NCBI GenBank assembly: GCA_014651175.1
Contig: BMWJ01000005.1
Span: forward strand, 518,714 to 582,713
DNA from: Streptomyces clavifer
GTDB taxonomy: Bacteria; Actinomycetota; Actinomycetes; Streptomycetales; Streptomycetaceae
Length of the DNA: 64,000 nucleotides
Direction: 5' to 3'
How positions within the stretch are numbered: position 1 is the first letter of the stretch; each line of letters opens with the position of its first letter. The translations under genes were made by a program, and so were the position numbers. Below are positions 40,063 through 48,490 of the stretch, piece by piece. A model generated the notes under the pieces. That model saw only the letters and a program-made list of their open reading frames with translations. It did not search any database and was not told the origin of the DNA.

Positions 40063-43000
40063 TTGATACGACAACTAGTCCGCCCCCGCACGCTTTTCAG
40101 AACGCTCGCCTGTACGGCGGCGCTGCTGCTTCCCGTCGGGGCCACCCTGGTCCCGGCCGCCGCCGCTGCCCCCGCCGCCGCTCCCGCCGAAGGAGCCGCC
40201 AACGCCTCGGCGCCGGTGAAGGAGGACCCGTCCACCGAGGTGCACGGCCTCAAGGGCGAGTACTTCGCCATGTCCGCCCCCGGAGCCCGCGACTTCGCGA
40301 AGCTGGGTGCGACGGCGCTCGACCCCGAGATCAACTTCCCCGGTCTGACCGGCGCGTTCGAGTCGGCCACCGGCAGGACCGAGCACACCACCGCTCGCTG
40401 GACCGGACAGCTCGAGGCTCCCGAGACCGGTGAGTACACCTTCTCCGCCATCGGCGACAACGGCTTCCGGCTCTTCATCGACGACAAGCCCGTCATCGAC
40501 CACTGGGTGCCGGACTGGGACAAGGAGCAGACCAGCGCGCCGGTCTCCCTGAAGGCCGGTGAACCGCACACGTTCCGGCTGGAGATGTTCCAGGACATCG
40601 GCGGGGCGAACATGTTCCTGCGCTGGTCGAGCGCGAAGCTCGCCAAGCAGATCGTGCCCGAGTCCGCGTTCACCCCGCCGGCCGACTACGAGGTCTACCC
40701 GGTCGGGCTGAGCGTCGCCGAGAACGGCCTGAAGCTGCAGGCGGCCTTCGACCACGAGGTCAGCGGCTTCCAGAACGTGAAGGACCACCTCGTCATCGAG
40801 GCGGACACCACGCCGATGCCCGTGAAGTCGGTCGCCAGGGCGCCCGGCAACCGCAAGGCGCTCGTCGTCACCCTGGGCGCAGCCGTCCAGAAGGGCCAGC
40901 AGGTCAGGGTCGCGTACGACGGCGAGGGCGGCCTGAAGGCCGGGGACGAGACCGTCCCGGAGATCAGCCGCAGGGCGAAGAACCAGTCCACGCACCGGCT
41001 GCTCACCCCGTGGGGCGAGAAGTTCGACCGCAGGAACCCCCTCCCCGAGTACCCCCGCCCGCAGCAGGTGCGCGACGACTGGAAGAACCTCAACGGGCCG
41101 TGGGAGTTCGCGGGAGCCACCGCCGGTGAGAAGCCGGTCTTCGGCAAGTCGCTCGACGAGCGCATCACCGTGCCCTACCCCGTCGAGTCCCAGCTCTCCG
41201 GACTCGAGCGCCACGAAGACCACATGTTCTACCGCAAGCTCGTCACGGTCCCCAAGAGCTGGTCGGTCGGCAAGCGCGGCGGTGACGAGCGCCTGAAGCT
41301 CAACTTCGGCGCCGTCGACTACCAGGCGCGCGTCTGGGTCAACGGCAAGCAGGTCGCCGAGCACACCGGCGGCTACACCGCCTTCAGCGCCGACATCACC
41401 GATGCCCTCAAGGGCAGCGGCCCGCAGGAGATCGTGGTCGCGGTCACCGACACCACCGGGGCCGACCAGCCCACGGGCAAGCAGTCGGCGAACCCGAGCG
41501 GCATCTTCTACACCGCCTCCTCCGGTATCTGGCAGACCGTCTGGATGGAGCCCGTCGCACCCGCCGCAGTCGACTCCCTGACGACCACCCCGGACATCGA
41601 CAAGGGCCGGCTCGCGCTGAAGGTCAACTCCGACGGCGCCTCGAAGTCCGCACGGATCACCGCTGTCGCCCGCGACAAGAAGGGCAAGGTCGTCGGCACC
41701 GTCAGCGGCGCGGCCAACAGCGAGCTGAGCCTGCCCGTCGCCAAGCAGCACCTGTGGACGCCGGACGACCCGTACCTGTACGACCTGGAGGTCACCCTCA
41801 AGGACGGCCGCTCCAAGGACACCGTCGACAGCTACTTCGGTATGCGGTCCTTCGGGATCGCCGAGGTCGGCGGCTACCAGAAGCTGGTGCTCAACGGGAA
41901 GCCGTTCTTCTCCCTCGCCGAACTCGACCAGGGCTTCTACCCGGACGGCCTGAACACGGCCCCCAGCGATGCCGCGCTGGTCTTCGACCTGAAGACGCAG
42001 AAGGACCTCGGCTTCAACTCCGTCCGCAAGCACATCAAGGTCGAGCCCGCACGGTGGTACTACCACGCCGACAAGCTGGGCCTCCTGGTCTGGCAGGACT
42101 TCGTCTCCGGCAACTTCACCGGCGAGAAGGGTCAGAAGGCCTTCCTCGACCAGGGTGCCGAGATGATGCAGCAGCTGCACAACTACCCCTCGATCGGCGC
42201 CTGGATCGTCTTCAACGAGGGCTGGGGCGAGTGGGACCGCACCGAGACCGGAAAGATCACCGAGAAGGTCCAGGCCGCCGACCCGTCCCGGGTCGTCAAC
42301 GCCCACAGCGGTGTCAACTGCTGCAACTCCAAGGGTGACTCCGGCAAGGGCGACATCATCGACCACCACGACTACAACAACACCGATCCGGCCTTCCCGG
42401 ACCACCGGGCCGCGATCGACGGTGAGCACGGCGGCTTCACCCTGCGGATGCCCGGACACATGTGGCCGGGTGCCCCCACCGCGATCTACAGCGGTGTCGC
42501 GGACAAGGACGCGCTGACCGCGAAGTACGTCGAGAACACCCGTACGCACTACCTCGCAGCGGCCGGCGCCGAACTCTCCGGCTCCGTCTACACCCAGGTG
42601 ACCGACCTGGAGAACGAGCTCAACGGGCTCTGGACGTACGACCGCCGCGAGATCAAGGTCGACCAGGCCAAGGTCCGGAAGATCAACCAGGAGGTCATCG
42701 CGGCCGGTGCCGCCGCGGGGGAGCGCGACCTGATCAAGGGCGGCGGCTCCTGGTCCCTCGACGAGAACGAGGGCACCAAGGCCGCCGACAGCGGCCCGAA
42801 CCACAAGGACCTCACCCTTTCCGACGGGACGTCCTGGGCGCCCGGAGTGCAGGGATCCGCACTGAAGTTCGACGGTGAGGGCCAGTACGCGGAGACCGCC
42901 GGCCCGGTCGTCGACACCACCGGTGACTACACGGTGTCGGCCTGGGCGTCGCTCGACGCGCTGCCGGGCAACTACGCCACCGTCGTCAGCCAGGACGGGC

Positions 43001-43350
43001 GGCGCCAGGAGAACCCGTTCTACCTCCAGTACGGACAGGGCGCGTTCGCCTTCTCCACGCCGGGCGCCCACCGGGCCCGCTTCGAAGTGAAGCCGGAGCT
43101 CGGCCGGTGGTACCACGTGGTCGGGGTGCGCAGCGGTGACGAGATCAAGCTGTACGTCGACGGCAGGCCGGTCGCGACCGCGGCGGCCGGGACCGCGGAC
43201 GTCAGCACCGGTGCGCTGTCCGTGGGCCGCGCCAAGTGGTCGGGCTCCAACACCGACTTCTGGAACGGTTCCGTCGACCAGGTGAAGGTGTACGACAAGG
43301 CGCTCACCGACCAGGAGGTGACCGCGCTGCACGACGGCGAACAGCCGTAG
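40063..43350 (+). CDS. Secreted GH2 glycosidase with PA14 and LamG modules
   Basis: A 1095-residue exported enzyme. After the signal peptide (to about residue 36) comes a PA14 domain (about 60-205, HGLKGEYFAMSAPGARDF to GGANMFLRWSS), then the GH2 jelly-roll, Ig-like and barrel domains (about 325-880). The acid/base is Glu719 in VFNEGWGEWD and the probable nucleophile Glu788 in DGEHGGF. A LamG/concanavalin-like module closes the protein (about 900-1090). GH2 covers beta-galactosidases and uronidases among others; specificity is open. The TTG at 40063 is chosen because GAGGA stands 7 bases before it and the signal peptide starts there; no ATG or GTG suits. A convergent relative lies at 43416-45767. 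Confidence 0.88.
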   Translation: MIRQLVRPRTLFRTLACTAALLLPVGATLVPAAAAAPAAAPAEGAANASAPVKEDPSTEVHGLKGEYFAMSAPGARDFAKLGATALDPEINFPGLTGAFESATGRTEHTTARWTGQLEAPETGEYTFSAIGDNGFRLFIDDKPVIDHWVPDWDKEQTSAPVSLKAGEPHTFRLEMFQDIGGANMFLRWSSAKLAKQIVPESAFTPPADYEVYPVGLSVAENGLKLQAAFDHEVSGFQNVKDHLVIEADTTPMPVKSVARAPGNRKALVVTLGAAVQKGQQVRVAYDGEGGLKAGDETVPEISRRAKNQSTHRLLTPWGEKFDRRNPLPEYPRPQQVRDDWKNLNGPWEFAGATAGEKPVFGKSLDERITVPYPVESQLSGLERHEDHMFYRKLVTVPKSWSVGKRGGDERLKLNFGAVDYQARVWVNGKQVAEHTGGYTAFSADITDALKGSGPQEIVVAVTDTTGADQPTGKQSANPSGIFYTASSGIWQTVWMEPVAPAAVDSLTTTPDIDKGRLALKVNSDGASKSARITAVARDKKGKVVGTVSGAANSELSLPVAKQHLWTPDDPYLYDLEVTLKDGRSKDTVDSYFGMRSFGIAEVGGYQKLVLNGKPFFSLAELDQGFYPDGLNTAPSDAALVFDLKTQKDLGFNSVRKHIKVEPARWYYHADKLGLLVWQDFVSGNFTGEKGQKAFLDQGAEMMQQLHNYPSIGAWIVFNEGWGEWDRTETGKITEKVQAADPSRVVNAHSGVNCCNSKGDSGKGDIIDHHDYNNTDPAFPDHRAAIDGEHGGFTLRMPGHMWPGAPTAIYSGVADKDALTAKYVENTRTHYLAAAGAELSGSVYTQVTDLENELNGLWTYDRREIKVDQAKVRKINQEVIAAGAAAGERDLIKGGGSWSLDENEGTKAADSGPNHKDLTLSDGTSWAPGVQGSALKFDGEGQYAETAGPVVDTTGDYTVSAWASLDALPGNYATVVSQDGRRQENPFYLQYGQGAFAFSTPGAHRARFEVKPELGRWYHVVGVRSGDEIKLYVDGRPVATAAAGTADVSTGALSVGRAKWSGSNTDFWNGSVDQVKVYDKALTDQEVTALHDGEQP

Positions 43351-43362
43351 GACCGGCGGAGG

Positions 43363-43393
43363 CCGGCCCGGCAGCGTGATGCTGCCGGGCCGG
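43363..43393. terminator. Bidirectional hairpin between convergent GH2 genes
   Basis: CCGGCCCGGCAGC and GCTGCCGGGCCGG form a perfect 13-bp stem with a 5-base loop, between the two stop codons. Confidence 0.75.
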
Positions 43394-43415
43394 TCCCGTC
43401 CGTTGGGCGGTCAGG

Positions 43416-45767
43416 TCACGGAGCCCAGGGCGCGTCCACCGCCCAGGTCGTGTCCTCGGTGAAGGTGGCCGGGTTGTCCCAGGCGTGACCGCCGCCCGCG
43501 GTGGCCAGCCACACCTCGGAGTCGATGTGGCGCAGGTAGCTGCCGGGCAGGTTGGCGCTGGACAGCCGCACCCCGCCCGTACCCGCGACCGCGCACCAGG
43601 TGGCATCGGCCTCGAAGAGCGCGGAGCCGTCGTCCGCGTCGCGCCGGACCCGGAAGTCCCGGTGGCGCAGGTACTCGCCGGGATAGTTGCGGGACTCCAG
43701 CGAGTAGCAGTTGCTGTTCGCCAGACCGGTGACGACCTTCCAGGTGGCGTCGTTCTTCAGCAGCGCGCCGCTACCGCCGTCGACGACCGCCGTGTGGGCG
43801 AGTCCCTGCGCGTGGCGCAGGTACTTGTCCGTGTGGCCGGGCGTGGTGACGCGGAGGGACCTGTACTGCCCGGTGGGCAGGGTGACCGGCGGTGCGGGTG
43901 TCCGCGAGGCCTGGATGAGGGCCTGGTTGGCGGCCCTGACCCGGGCGGTGTCCACCTTGACCACCTGCCGGTCGTACGTGAGCAGCCCGTTCGCCTCGTT
44001 CTCGACGTCCGTGATCTCGGTGTAGACGGAGGCCGAGAGCCCGGCCGGCAGCTGTCCGACACGGATGGCGTCGAGCAGGCCCACGAAGCGGTTGTTCAGC
44101 GCGGTGGTGCTCGCCTGGTCCTCGTAGCTGAATCCGCCGCCCGGGTACCACTCGTGGCCGGGGACCTTGTACCCCAGACCGCCGAACTCGCCGAGGACCG
44201 CGGCCCGGGTGGCGGTGGGGGCGGTGTTGCCGGGGCCGACGTAGACGTGGTTGTCGATCACGTCGCCGTTGCCGCCGTCCACGGAACCGCAGCAGTTGAC
44301 CCCGCTCATGTTGTTGACCAGCCGGGACGGGTCGTAGGCCTTCACCTCGTCGGCGATCCTGGCCTGGTCGTACTGTCCCCAGCCCTCGTTCTGGTTGACC
44401 CACATGACCACGGAGGGCGAGCTGCGGTGCTGGTCGATGATTGCGTGGTACTCGGCCTCCCACTGCGTACGGGCGGCGGCGTCCGGCGTCTTGCCGGTGT
44501 CCATCGCGGGCATGTCCTGCCAGACGAGGAGCCCCAGCCTGTCCGCCCAGTAGAACCAGCGCTGCGGCTCGACCTTGATGTGCTTGCGCACCATGTTGAA
44601 GCCGAGGTCCTTGTGCGCCTGCAGGTCGGACCTGAGGGCGGCGTCGGTCGGCGCGGTGTAGATGCCGTCGGGCCAGTAGCCCTGGTCGAGCGTGCCGGTC
44701 TGGAAGACGAACTTGCCGTTGAGGACGGGCCGTAGGATGTTGTCCACCTTCGCGACCGCGATCGACCGCATGCCCGCGTAGCCGCCCACCGAGTCCGCCA
44801 CGGTCGCACCGTCGAGCAGTTCTGCGCGCACGTCGTACAGGTACGGGTCGTCGGGACTCCACAGCCGGGGGTTCGGAACCGGTACGGAGATCTCCGTGCC
44901 GGGTGCCCCGGTCGCCGTCCCCACCACCGTGCCGCCGCTGGAGACCGTGACCCGCGCGCTCCGTCCGCCCGCGGAAGCCGCCTGCACCTTCACCCGCAGG
45001 GTGCCGCTGCCCGGATGAGGCGTCATGTCCAGACGGGTGATGTGCGAGGCGGCCACGGGTTCGAGCCAGACGGTCTGCCAGATGCCGGAGGCGGCGGTGT
45101 AGAAGATCCCGCCGCCCGGGTGCGGGTCCACGCCGTTGATCCGTTGCTTCCCCACGGCCTGGCCGCCGGTCTGCGTGGGGTCGTAGACGGAGACCACGAC
45201 GGTGTTCGTGCCGCCGTTCAGCCGGGGCGTGATGTCGTACGAGAACGAGTCGAACCCGCCCTTGTGGACCCCGACCTGGGTGCCGTTGACCCAGACGGTG
45301 GTCTGCCAGTCGGAGGCGCCGAAGTGCAGCACCGTACGGCGGCCGGTCCAGTCCGCCGGCACGGTGAAGGTGCGCTTGTACCAGAGCTTGTCGTTCTCGG
45401 TGATCTTCCGCTTGATGCCCGAGAGCGCGGACTCGGCGACGAACGGGACGCGGATCTGGTCCGGGAAGGCAGCGGGCTGTCCGGCGTCGCGACCGGTCAC
45501 CGCGAAGTCCCAGATGCCGTTGAGGTTGGCCCAGTCGGGTCGGGTGAGCTGTGGGCGCGGGTACTCGGGGAGCGGTTTGTCCACCGGCACCTGGCCGGTC
45601 CACGGAGTGGTCATGGGGGAGGGTTTCGGCGTCCAGGCGGCGGCCGCCGCCCGGGAGGGCGCCGAGCCGGCCCCCAGCAGAGCGGTGGCGACGAGGGCCG
45701 GCAGGGCGATCGCGGAGGCCAGCCTGCGCCACCAGGGCCCTCGGCCCTGGTCACGTGGAGGGTTCAT
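43416..45767 (-). CDS. Secreted GH2 glycosidase with C-terminal CBM42 (AbfB) module
   Basis: A 783-residue exported enzyme. A signal peptide (about 1-42, ASAIALPALVATALLGAGS) precedes the GH2 domains (about 60-610). Acid/base Glu461 sits in WVNQNEGWGQYD and probable nucleophile Glu527 in VLGEFGGLGYKVPGHEW. The last ~155 residues are an AbfB/CBM42 beta-trefoil (YRSLRVTTPGHTDKYLRH, YSLESRNYPGEYLRHRDFRV, VRLSSANLPGSYLRHIDSEV), a module that binds arabinofuranose side chains. The core is a clear paralogue of the convergent GH2. AAGGAG precedes the ATG at 45767. The module suggests arabinan, arabinogalactan or arabinoxylan as target (inference). The GH127 gene lies upstream on the same strand beyond a terminator. 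Confidence 0.88.
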   Translation of the reverse strand: MNPPRDQGRGPWWRRLASAIALPALVATALLGAGSAPSRAAAAAWTPKPSPMTTPWTGQVPVDKPLPEYPRPQLTRPDWANLNGIWDFAVTGRDAGQPAAFPDQIRVPFVAESALSGIKRKITENDKLWYKRTFTVPADWTGRRTVLHFGASDWQTTVWVNGTQVGVHKGGFDSFSYDITPRLNGGTNTVVVSVYDPTQTGGQAVGKQRINGVDPHPGGGIFYTAASGIWQTVWLEPVAASHITRLDMTPHPGSGTLRVKVQAASAGGRSARVTVSSGGTVVGTATGAPGTEISVPVPNPRLWSPDDPYLYDVRAELLDGATVADSVGGYAGMRSIAVAKVDNILRPVLNGKFVFQTGTLDQGYWPDGIYTAPTDAALRSDLQAHKDLGFNMVRKHIKVEPQRWFYWADRLGLLVWQDMPAMDTGKTPDAAARTQWEAEYHAIIDQHRSSPSVVMWVNQNEGWGQYDQARIADEVKAYDPSRLVNNMSGVNCCGSVDGGNGDVIDNHVYVGPGNTAPTATRAAVLGEFGGLGYKVPGHEWYPGGGFSYEDQASTTALNNRFVGLLDAIRVGQLPAGLSASVYTEITDVENEANGLLTYDRQVVKVDTARVRAANQALIQASRTPAPPVTLPTGQYRSLRVTTPGHTDKYLRHAQGLAHTAVVDGGSGALLKNDATWKVVTGLANSNCYSLESRNYPGEYLRHRDFRVRRDADDGSALFEADATWCAVAGTGGVRLSSANLPGSYLRHIDSEVWLATAGGGHAWDNPATFTEDTTWAVDAPWAP

Positions 45768-45795
45768 GGGTCCGACTCCTTCACAGAGGGAGAAA

Positions 45796-45824
45796 CTCCC
45801 CCGCACCGGGATGGTGCGGGGGAG
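45796..45824 (-). terminator. Strong hairpin after GH127
   Basis: CTCCCCCGCACC and GGTGCGGGGGAG form a perfect 12-bp stem around 5 bases, between the GH127 stop and the GH2 start, so the two genes are probably separate transcripts. Confidence 0.7.
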
Positions 45825-45853
45825 CGGTGCGTCAGCTGCGTCAGGAACGCCCG

Positions 45854-48016
45854 TCAGAGCAGCTGCCAGAGGTGGTCGTCGGTGCCGTTGTCGGTGAACT
45901 GGACGGCGTGGGCGCTGTCGGCGGTGGACATCCCGTCCACGCCGAGGACCTTGTCGGAGTGGCGGTTGAGGATGCGGTACCAGCGGTCGGCGAGCCACGG
46001 CGCGCCCCGGGGGGCCGCGGCGGGGAACGAGGTGATGCGGAGCCGGGCGGCGCCCATCGGGACGAGCGTGACCTCCTCCACCGGCTCTTCGCTGCGCGCC
46101 GGACTCTCCTGCAGCGGCGCCACCACGTGTTCGTCGTCCGCCGTCCACTCGGGGATACGGCGGGCCCGGGCGGTCATGGTCAGCGGGGTGCCGTCCAGGG
46201 TGAAGGGATCGTCACCGGGCGCCCGCCCGGTGGAGCGCGTGCGCAGGGAGGAGACCGGCTTCTCCGCGTCGAGGACGAGTCCGTAGTTCCACGGACCGGT
46301 GGCGTGGACCTCGTACTCCGGGAACTGCTCGGTGCCACCGGTGCGCCGGTACTCCTCGCCTATCCGGAGCGAGTACGTGAGCGGTCCCCGGTCGACGCTC
46401 ACCGCGCCGTGGTTGGCCGCCCAGGTGCGGACCGTGGTGCGCTGCGGGAAACGCAGGGTGACCCTGTCGCCGTTCACCCAGGTGCGGTCGATACGGGTGA
46501 AGGCGGGGCCCGCGGGTGCGGCGACCCGGCGGCCGCCGACCTCGATCACCGGCGCTGCGCACCAGGCCGGGATCCGGAGCACCAGGGGGAAGCGCAGCGG
46601 CTTCGGCGACGTCAGGGACAGCGAGACCGTGTCCGTGAACGGGTAGCCGGTCTCCTTCGTGAAGGTGACCTCGGTACCGTCCGCGACCTTCGCGGTCACC
46701 TCGCAGGCGGCGTACATCGCGGCGGCCAGTCCGCCGTCCGGGGTGGCGAGCCACAGTTCCTCGACGAAGTACGGCCAGCCCATCCCGTAGTTGTGCGGGC
46801 AGCAGCGGTACTGGTCGACGCCAGGCAGGTAGGCCTGCATGGCGAACGGGTTCTGGAACTGCCGGCCGCTCTTGGGTTCGTTGTCCAGGTCGACGCTGTT
46901 GGCGCTGGTGATGTAGTGCACCGCCCTGCCCGACGGGTCCAGCGAGGCCGGCAGCGAGTTGAAGGCCAGTTCCTCGCAGCGGTCCGCCCACAGCGGGTCC
47001 CCGGTGATCCGGGTGAGGAGCTGGTGGCTCGCCATGAACTCCACGATTCCGCAGGTCTCGAAGCCCTGCCGTGGGTCGCCGTGCCCGGGGCGGGTGTTCT
47101 CGTCGCCCGCGAAGCCGCCGCCGGGGAACTGCCCGTACTGGTCCATGGCCCTGCCGTACGTGCCGTACGTGTCCCGGGTGTCCTGCGGGGAGCCGCTGCG
47201 CAGGGCGTACTGGGCGGGTTCGCGGAAGCCCTGCGCGATGTTGACGTTGTGCGGGTCGACCAGATTGTCCCCCCAGTCGGCTCCGTACCGGTGGATCTTG
47301 TCCGCGAGGTCGAGCAGGAAGGTGTCGCCGGTGCGGTTGAACAGCCAGAAGACGCTGTCGAGGCCGTCGCCCCAGCGCAGTGCTATCCAGCTGGTGTCGA
47401 AGGCGCCGGGTCCCTGGGCGTACATGTAGCGGAAGAACCTGCTGAGGAAGGGGATGATCCGGTTGTCGCCGCTGTACTCCTGCCAGGAGCGCAGTGCCTG
47501 GATCAGGGGGAGGAAGGGCCAGAAGTCCGGGCCGCCGCCGAGCGAGGTCCGCAGGGACCTCGGGCCGAAGAAGCCGTCGGACTGCTGGGTCGCGAGAATC
47601 GCGTCGATCCAGCGGCGGGAGGCCGCCGGCGCGGTCGCGTCGCCGGTGACGATCGCCAGGTCGGCGTAGCCGCGCAGCCAGTACGGGACTTCCTCCCACC
47701 CTCCACGGTCGGGGCGGACCCATCCGGACGTGCCGAAGTCGAGGAAGTGGGATAACTCCTCGTACCGGCCGCAGAGCCCGTCCAGCTGGAGCCGGAGCTG
47801 TCCGGCGAGCCAGCCGCGTGCGGTGATCCGCCCGGGCGGCAGCTTCAGAAAGGCCGTCGGGTGCAGGGGAGCCGCGTTGGGGGAGTAGTGGCCACCGCGC
47901 GCGGCTGCCGACCTGCCGCCGGCGGCGGTCGCGGTGGTGGCCCAGCGCCCGGTCGTGGCGGTCGTGGCGACGGTGGCCAGGGCGCCGGTCAGGACGTGTC
48001 TGCGGTTCAGGGGCAT
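45854..48016 (-). CDS. Secreted GH127 beta-L-arabinofuranosidase-like enzyme
   Basis: A 720-residue exported protein (DUF1680/GH127). The start MPLNRRHVLTGALATVA is a twin-arginine-like signal. The alpha/alpha barrel carries the zinc-and-thiol site known from HypBA1: Glu320 and Cys322 in FETCGIVEF, and Cys405-Cys406 in YRCCPHNYG. One of that Cys pair is the nucleophile in characterised members, which release beta-L-arabinofuranose from plant extensins and pectic side chains. The last ~45 residues (WYRILNRHSDKVLGVDG to DDHLWQLL) look like a single ricin-type trefoil repeat instead of the usual three. GGAG lies 8 bases before the ATG at 48016. A LacI-type site lies in its promoter region. Confidence 0.9.
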   Translation of the reverse strand: MPLNRRHVLTGALATVATTATTGRWATTATAAGGRSAAARGGHYSPNAAPLHPTAFLKLPPGRITARGWLAGQLRLQLDGLCGRYEELSHFLDFGTSGWVRPDRGGWEEVPYWLRGYADLAIVTGDATAPAASRRWIDAILATQQSDGFFGPRSLRTSLGGGPDFWPFLPLIQALRSWQEYSGDNRIIPFLSRFFRYMYAQGPGAFDTSWIALRWGDGLDSVFWLFNRTGDTFLLDLADKIHRYGADWGDNLVDPHNVNIAQGFREPAQYALRSGSPQDTRDTYGTYGRAMDQYGQFPGGGFAGDENTRPGHGDPRQGFETCGIVEFMASHQLLTRITGDPLWADRCEELAFNSLPASLDPSGRAVHYITSANSVDLDNEPKSGRQFQNPFAMQAYLPGVDQYRCCPHNYGMGWPYFVEELWLATPDGGLAAAMYAACEVTAKVADGTEVTFTKETGYPFTDTVSLSLTSPKPLRFPLVLRIPAWCAAPVIEVGGRRVAAPAGPAFTRIDRTWVNGDRVTLRFPQRTTVRTWAANHGAVSVDRGPLTYSLRIGEEYRRTGGTEQFPEYEVHATGPWNYGLVLDAEKPVSSLRTRSTGRAPGDDPFTLDGTPLTMTARARRIPEWTADDEHVVAPLQESPARSEEPVEEVTLVPMGAARLRITSFPAAAPRGAPWLADRWYRILNRHSDKVLGVDGMSTADSAHAVQFTDNGTDDHLWQLL

Positions 48017-48127
48017 CGTCGGGACTCCGCTTCTGCTCTGCCAGACAGGGATGCGACCGGCCCGGACGCGCTCCGGCGCATGGCGAAGACGGCCGTCGCG
48101 TACGGGGAGGCGGGCGCGACAGCATGC

Positions 48128-48141
48128 TTGCAACGTTGGAA
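48128..48141. promoter_or_regulatory. LacI-type operator candidate before GH127
   Basis: TTGCAAC joined to GTTGGAA; the halves match at 6 of 7 positions around a central CG. It is 112 bp upstream of the GH127 start codon on the minus strand. Confidence 0.55.
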
Positions 48142-48195
48142 AAATTGATGTCGGCGGTATGACAGCACGCCGTCCAGCCGGTGTCCAGAGGTCGC

Positions 48196-48209
48196 GCACC
48201 AGCTGGTGC
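48196..48209. promoter_or_regulatory. 14-bp palindrome in the divergent control region
   Basis: GCACCAGCTGGTGC is its own reverse complement. It is unlike the AACGTT-centred sites, so if functional it would bind a second regulator. Confidence 0.35.
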
Positions 48210-48283
48210 CATCCGGTCCCGGCCGAGGGGTGCGAGGGGCGGGGACCCCTGGCGACACATTTTGGAAACGCATCGACAACCTC

Positions 48284-48313
48284 TTGCCGCCTGCGCCACC
48301 GCGCCTATATAAC
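48284..48313 (+). promoter_or_regulatory. Promoter candidate for the furanose importer
   Basis: TTGCCG at 48284-48289 and TATAAC at 48308-48313, 18 bases apart, fit the principal sigma factor. The -10 element lies inside the operator at 48308-48319, so bound repressor would block polymerase. Confidence 0.5.
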
Positions 48314-48319
48314 GTTGTA
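48308..48319. promoter_or_regulatory. LacI-type operator candidate at the importer promoter
   Basis: TATAAC joined to GTTGTA, 5 of 6 positions symmetric around a central CG, with matching AA just beyond. It overlaps the promoter -10 of the importer operon whose LacI gene lies downstream at 53418-54455. Confidence 0.6.
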
Positions 48320-48490
48320 AACCGAGCCGCCGAGAGGCCGCACAGGCTCTCACGACCACGGTTTGCGCAGCTCGCAGCGGGGTCGTGAGGAATGCGGCGC
48401 CCTCTTCCACCGAGCGGTGGATCATCGTCCAGCCATGCCCGACCGCACGCCGAACGGCGTGCCGTCATCCCGCCAAGGAGCGTCCCGCGC

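Larger units (their letters stand above)
48017..48490. other. Divergent control region between GH127 and the furanose importer
   Basis: About 470 bases without a supported gene. It contains two AACGTT-centred operator candidates, one near each end, a 14-bp palindrome in the middle, and a promoter-like -35/-10 pair for the importer. This is the main regulatory hub of the carbohydrate island. Confidence 0.65.
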
